Below, piece by piece: positions 8,174 through 10,297 of a DNA stretch of 10,297 nucleotides. A model generated the notes under the pieces. It made no database searches, was not told where the DNA came from, and was given only the letters and a program-made list of their open reading frames with translations. This stretch comes from Acidimicrobiia bacterium. GTDB lineage: Bacteria; Actinomycetota; Acidimicrobiia; Spongiisociales; UBA5794. Where the stretch lies: positions 1-10,297 of the forward strand of contig JABDMN010000260.1 of assembly GCA_013001485.1 (NCBI GenBank), given 5' to 3'. The position numbers and the translations under genes were made by a program. Every line of letters begins with the position of its first letter. Within the stretch, counting starts at the first letter, position 1.

Positions 8174-8344
8174 TTGGACAACGCCACCACCGCCATCCCG
8201 GTGCCGGATGCCAATCCCGAAGCCGCCGAGCGCAAGGCCGATGTCGCTGCTGATCCGAAGCTGGTCGTCAGCATCGAATCTGACCAGCCCGTGAAGCCGC
8301 ACCACCTTCCTGAAGCTCTGCAGGGCATGTACTACAGCGGCTGA
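8174..8344 (+). CDS. Small acidic protein of unknown function, 56 residues
   Basis: Not recognised. With the TTG at 8174 as start it reads MDNATTAIPVPDANPE and continues to the C-terminus EALQGMYYSG. It has no membrane helix or signal peptide; the first half is rich in Ala, Asp, Glu and Pro and probably disordered, and the second half (LVVSIESDQPVKPHHLPEAL) looks more ordered. The start is supported by GGAGG at 8164-8168, 5 bases upstream, the clearest Shine-Dalgarno sequence in the window. Third positions are mostly G or C like the neighbours, which supports coding. The same frame is open back to 8030, inside the MFS gene, but that part does not look like protein. Its stop abuts the stop of the opposite-strand phosphatase. 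A chance frame cannot be excluded. Confidence 0.55.
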   Translation: MDNATTAIPVPDANPEAAERKADVAADPKLVVSIESDQPVKPHHLPEALQGMYYSG

Positions 8345-9118
8345 TCAACTCGACTGACGTCGTTTCAGCCAGGCATACGCCACCGCACCGGCGACAGCAG
8401 CAGTCATCGTCGCCCCGATGGGCGCAGGGCGTGCCAATCGTGACCGCAGCGACACAGGTCGCTGGAACTCCAGGATGGGCCAGCCGTTGTCCTCGGCTGC
8501 TTTGCGCAGGTCGCGGTCCGGATTCACGGCGACCGGGTTTCCCACCATCTCGAGCATGGGGATGTCCGTCACCGAATCGCTGTAGGCGAAGGACTTGTCG
8601 AGTTCGATGCCTTCCTGGGTCGCCACATCGTGGATCGCATCGAGCTTCCCTTCTCCCATGACGTAGGTCTCCAGCTCGGGGATGAACCTGCCCTCGGGGT
8701 CAGTGCGTACCCGGGTTGCGATGACGTTGTCGACACCCACGTACTGGGCGAGCGGCCGCACGATCTCTTCGGGTGAGGCCGAGACGATGTACACCTTCCG
8801 ACCCGAGCGAGTGTGCTCGTCGATCAGGAACAGCGCTTCGGCGAAGACCAACGGGTCGGCTATCTCATGGATCGTCTCGTTGACCAGCGATTCGATCTCA
8901 GACCGATGCCAGCCGGCAGTCAACTGCAGCATCTGGTCGCGGGCCCGCTCGAGCTGGCCGTGGTCGGCCCCGTACAGCGAGTAGAACGCTTGGGCGAAGG
9001 CCACCTTGGCGAGCGAACGTTTGCCGAGGAGACCGGCTCGGTACATGGGTCGTCCAAAGGCCAGGGTGGACGACTTGGCGATGACGGTCTTGTCGAGATC
9101 GAAAAAGGCGGCTTCCAC
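8345..9118 (-). CDS. HAD-IB family phosphatase with C-terminal membrane helix
   Basis: A 257-residue haloacid-dehalogenase phosphatase of the SerB-like IB branch. Its substrate is unknown; small phosphoesters such as phosphoserine or lysophospholipids are possible. Catalytic motifs are complete: FFDLDKT with nucleophile D7 and acid D9, IVSASPEE with S113, GKLDA with K158, and YSDSVTDIPML with D181 and D185. A helical cap lies at about 20-100. Residues about 233-250 (PIGATMTAAVAGAVAYAW) form a likely membrane helix followed by LKRR, so the enzyme is probably tail-anchored facing the cytoplasm. The GTG start at 9118 lies just before the DxD motif, as in relatives, and 8 bases after a possible -10. 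A homologous gene sits divergent to ssd and the tad ATPase in mycobacteria (the Rv3661 region, from memory), which suggests a link to that locus. Confidence 0.93.
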   Translation of the reverse strand: MEAAFFDLDKTVIAKSSTLAFGRPMYRAGLLGKRSLAKVAFAQAFYSLYGADHGQLERARDQMLQLTAGWHRSEIESLVNETIHEIADPLVFAEALFLIDEHTRSGRKVYIVSASPEEIVRPLAQYVGVDNVIATRVRTDPEGRFIPELETYVMGEGKLDAIHDVATQEGIELDKSFAYSDSVTDIPMLEMVGNPVAVNPDRDLRKAAEDNGWPILEFQRPVSLRSRLARPAPIGATMTAAVAGAVAYAWLKRRQSS

Positions 9119-9125
9119 AGCGCGA

Positions 9126-9155
9126 AGTGTACGCCCCCCTTGTTCGAGGCTTCAC
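9126..9155 (-). promoter_or_regulatory. Possible phosphatase promoter, leaderless geometry
   Basis: On the minus strand, TACACT (9131-9126) fits the TAnnnT -10 form and ends 8 bases before the GTG at 9118. A weak -35-like GTGAAG lies 18 bases upstream (9155-9150). The mRNA would start at or just before the start codon, agreeing with the absence of a Shine-Dalgarno sequence. It overlaps the promoter proposed for the divergent gene. Confidence 0.35.
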
Positions 9156-9168
9156 CGTTTCATACGTT
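9140..9168 (+). promoter_or_regulatory. Possible promoter of the Ssd-like/tad operon
   Basis: TTGTTC (9140-9145) and TACGTT (9163-9168) are spaced by 17 bases. The -10 hexamer is identical to that proposed for leuC. Transcription would start near 9175, about 3 bases before the GTG at 9178, giving a nearly leaderless mRNA. The -35 is only a partial match. Confidence 0.38.
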
Positions 9169-9177
9169 GCCTGAACC

Positions 9178-9762
9178 GTGACGACTCTTGCTGTTTGGAC
9201 ACCGGACGATGGGCTCCTCGGAGTTGTCGCGCCACTTGCTCTCGCCGTGGCGCGGCGCTCGGCGACCCTCGTTGTCGACCTGGATGAGTCAGGTCCGCGG
9301 TACCCCGGAGACGGCTCACTCGCCGATCTCGTTGCCGACGGGCCACGCCGACCCGACCTGGAGCCCGGTCCGCAGCGAGGGACTGCGGTGCTGCGCAACG
9401 GCGGTGTCTCGGCCAACCCTGCGGCGTCGGTTCTCCGTGCGCTTGCCGGAGGCTGGCCTGACTGTGTCGTCCGGTTGCCTGCCCGTCGTGACGAAGCAGT
9501 CGCAACGCTCCTCCAGCAGATGCGGGTCCCCGTCGTGACCGTGATTTCCGGTCTGTCGCTGGACATGTGGCCCGATCGGCTTCCACCGGGAGCACCGGCC
9601 GTGACTCAGGCAGCTGGTCGTTCGGGCGCCGCTTGGCGTCCTGGCCCGGTGCTACCGAAACCCGCGACAGGCTGCTGGGACGCCCTGCTGCGGGGTCGAG
9701 TCCGCCCGGGCGACCGGTGGGTGCGCGCCTGGGTGCCGGTCTGGGATTACCCATGGACGTGA
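9178..9762 (+). CDS. Reduced Ssd/CpaE-like protein without P-loop
   Basis: A 194-residue protein at the position where mycobacteria and streptomycetes carry ssd (septum-site-determining, CpaE/MinD-like), between a divergent HAD phosphatase and tadA. The first 55 residues resemble a MinD/ParA-type fold: strand TLAVW, helix LLGVVAPLALAVARR, strand TLVVDLDESG, then GSLADLV. Where a Walker A loop should be, the sequence reads WTPDDGLLG, with no GKT/S, so it probably does not bind ATP. Later strands PDCVVRLP and VPVVTVISG could continue the fold. It is much shorter than mycobacterial Ssd (roughly 350 residues, from memory). The C-terminal part (about 125-194) is rich in Pro, Gly and Trp and is not recognised. 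The GTG start at 9178 lies just after a predicted promoter. The gene overlaps tadA by 10 bases, so it likely acts with the pilus ATPase; a scaffold or localisation role is inference. Confidence 0.68.
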   Translation: MTTLAVWTPDDGLLGVVAPLALAVARRSATLVVDLDESGPRYPGDGSLADLVADGPRRPDLEPGPQRGTAVLRNGGVSANPAASVLRALAGGWPDCVVRLPARRDEAVATLLQQMRVPVVTVISGLSLDMWPDRLPPGAPAVTQAAGRSGAAWRPGPVLPKPATGCWDALLRGRVRPGDRWVRAWVPVWDYPWT

Positions 9763-10297
9763 GCCGCCGGATCGCCGACCGGTTGCTCGATGGCGACACG
9801 CCGCTCGAACGCGGTGCTCTCACTGCTGCCGCCTTCTCCCTCCTCCCGGAGGAAGCACCGCTTGGGGGCCCGGCAGACGCCATCGCCGCAGTTGACTCGT
9901 TGATCGGCCTGGGCCCGGTCGAGCGTTTGTTGCGTGATCCGGAGGTGACAGATGTCCTCGTCAATGCTCCCGATGAAGTGTGGGTGGAGCGAAACGGTGA
10001 GCTCGAGCTCACGGATGCGACGTTCCGGGACGCCGATGACGTGCGCGCCGCGATCGAGAGGGTCATCGCACCGCTGGGGCTGCGCATCGACCACGCCTCT
10101 CCGGCCGTGGACGCCCGGCTTCCCGACGGATCTCGGCTTCACGCCGCCATCCCACCGATTGCCGTAGACGGCCCGATCATCGCCGTACGCCGGTTCACAC
10201 CCGCCATTGCCGACCTCGCTGCGCTTGTTGGGGTGGGTGCTGCATCTGCCGCTCAGGCCGACACGCTCCGCTCGGCGGTTGTTGCTCGTCGATCGAT
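9753..10297 (+). CDS. tadA: TadA/CpaF-type secretion ATPase, 3' end outside window
   Basis: ATPase that powers assembly of Flp/Tad-type pili or related type II/IV secretion filaments at the inner face of the membrane. The 181 visible residues cover the N-terminal domain: a variable helical start (MDVSRRIADRLLDG), then IGLGPVERLLRDPEVTDVLV, VWVERNGELELTDATF, APLGLRIDHASPAVDARLPDGSRLHAAIPP and GPIIAVRRF, all close to the family pattern. Two usually glycine/arginine-rich spots differ slightly (VNAP for VNGP, PLGLRID for PLGRRID). The Walker A, Asp-box and Walker B motifs should follow just past the window end. The ATG at 9753 overlaps the preceding gene by 10 bases and has GGGA 6 bases upstream. 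TadB- and TadC-type membrane proteins would be expected downstream. Confidence 0.93.
   Translation, partial: MDVSRRIADRLLDGDTPLERGALTAAAFSLLPEEAPLGGPADAIAAVDSLIGLGPVERLLRDPEVTDVLVNAPDEVWVERNGELELTDATFRDADDVRAAIERVIAPLGLRIDHASPAVDARLPDGSRLHAAIPPIAVDGPIIAVRRFTPAIADLAALVGVGAASAAQADTLRSAVVARRS

Noticed and set aside
8125..8250. Alternative small open frame from the ATG at 8125
   Set aside because: Encodes an Arg/Gly/His-rich shadow product with no Shine-Dalgarno sequence and ends early; the frame starting at TTG 8174 has better support.
9152..10087. 311-residue antisense open frame opposite the Ssd-like and tadA genes
   Set aside because: Ser/Arg/Pro-rich shadow; the plus strand encodes a well-conserved TadA N-terminal domain.

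Overview
The window looks like chromosomal core DNA from a high-G+C actinobacterium. The G+C-rich codon third positions, the GTG/TTG starts, the start codons lying at or just after predicted transcription starts, and a HAD phosphatase / Ssd-like / TadA gene order known from mycobacteria and streptomycetes all point that way. An Acidimicrobiia-type lineage is possible, but that is a guess that a phylogeny would have to settle. No RNA gene, insertion sequence, CRISPR array or other mobile DNA was seen, and no stretch over 300 bases lacks a gene.

Layout. (1) 1-3502, plus strand: a histidine-degradation operon segment. It holds urocanase hutU (5' end cut off by the window), imidazolonepropionase hutI and a glycerophosphodiester phosphodiesterase, joined by 4-base stop/start overlaps. 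(2) 3484-5507, minus strand: leuD and leuC, the two subunits of isopropylmalate isomerase, transcribed from a promoter just upstream of leuC. The 3' end of leuD overlaps the phosphodiesterase gene tail to tail by 19 bases. (3) 5582-8055, plus strand: a small type I membrane protein with a predicted extracytoplasmic beta domain, then an ArsR-like winged-helix regulator and an MFS exporter whose genes overlap by 8 bases. The regulator has its own promoter, with an inverted repeat over the -10 box. (4) 8174-8344: a 56-residue orphan protein with a TTG start and a Shine-Dalgarno sequence. (5) 8345-9118, minus strand: a membrane-anchored HAD-IB phosphatase. (6) 9178 to the end, plus strand: a reduced Ssd/CpaE-like protein followed by the N-terminal third or so of a TadA/CpaF secretion ATPase, the start of a Flp/Tad pilus locus.

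How the genes work together. HutU and HutI carry out consecutive steps of histidine catabolism (urocanate to imidazolonepropionate to formiminoglutamate). LeuC and LeuD form one enzyme of leucine synthesis. The regulator probably represses itself and the exporter. The last block would assemble surface pili.

The most notable signals are: several promoters that place the start codon at or within about 5 nt of +1 (leaderless or nearly so), one with a neat palindrome over its -10; an Ssd-like protein that has lost its P-loop; and a phosphodiesterase translationally coupled to the hut genes. I see no clearly novel multi-gene system. Most of the window is ordinary metabolism.
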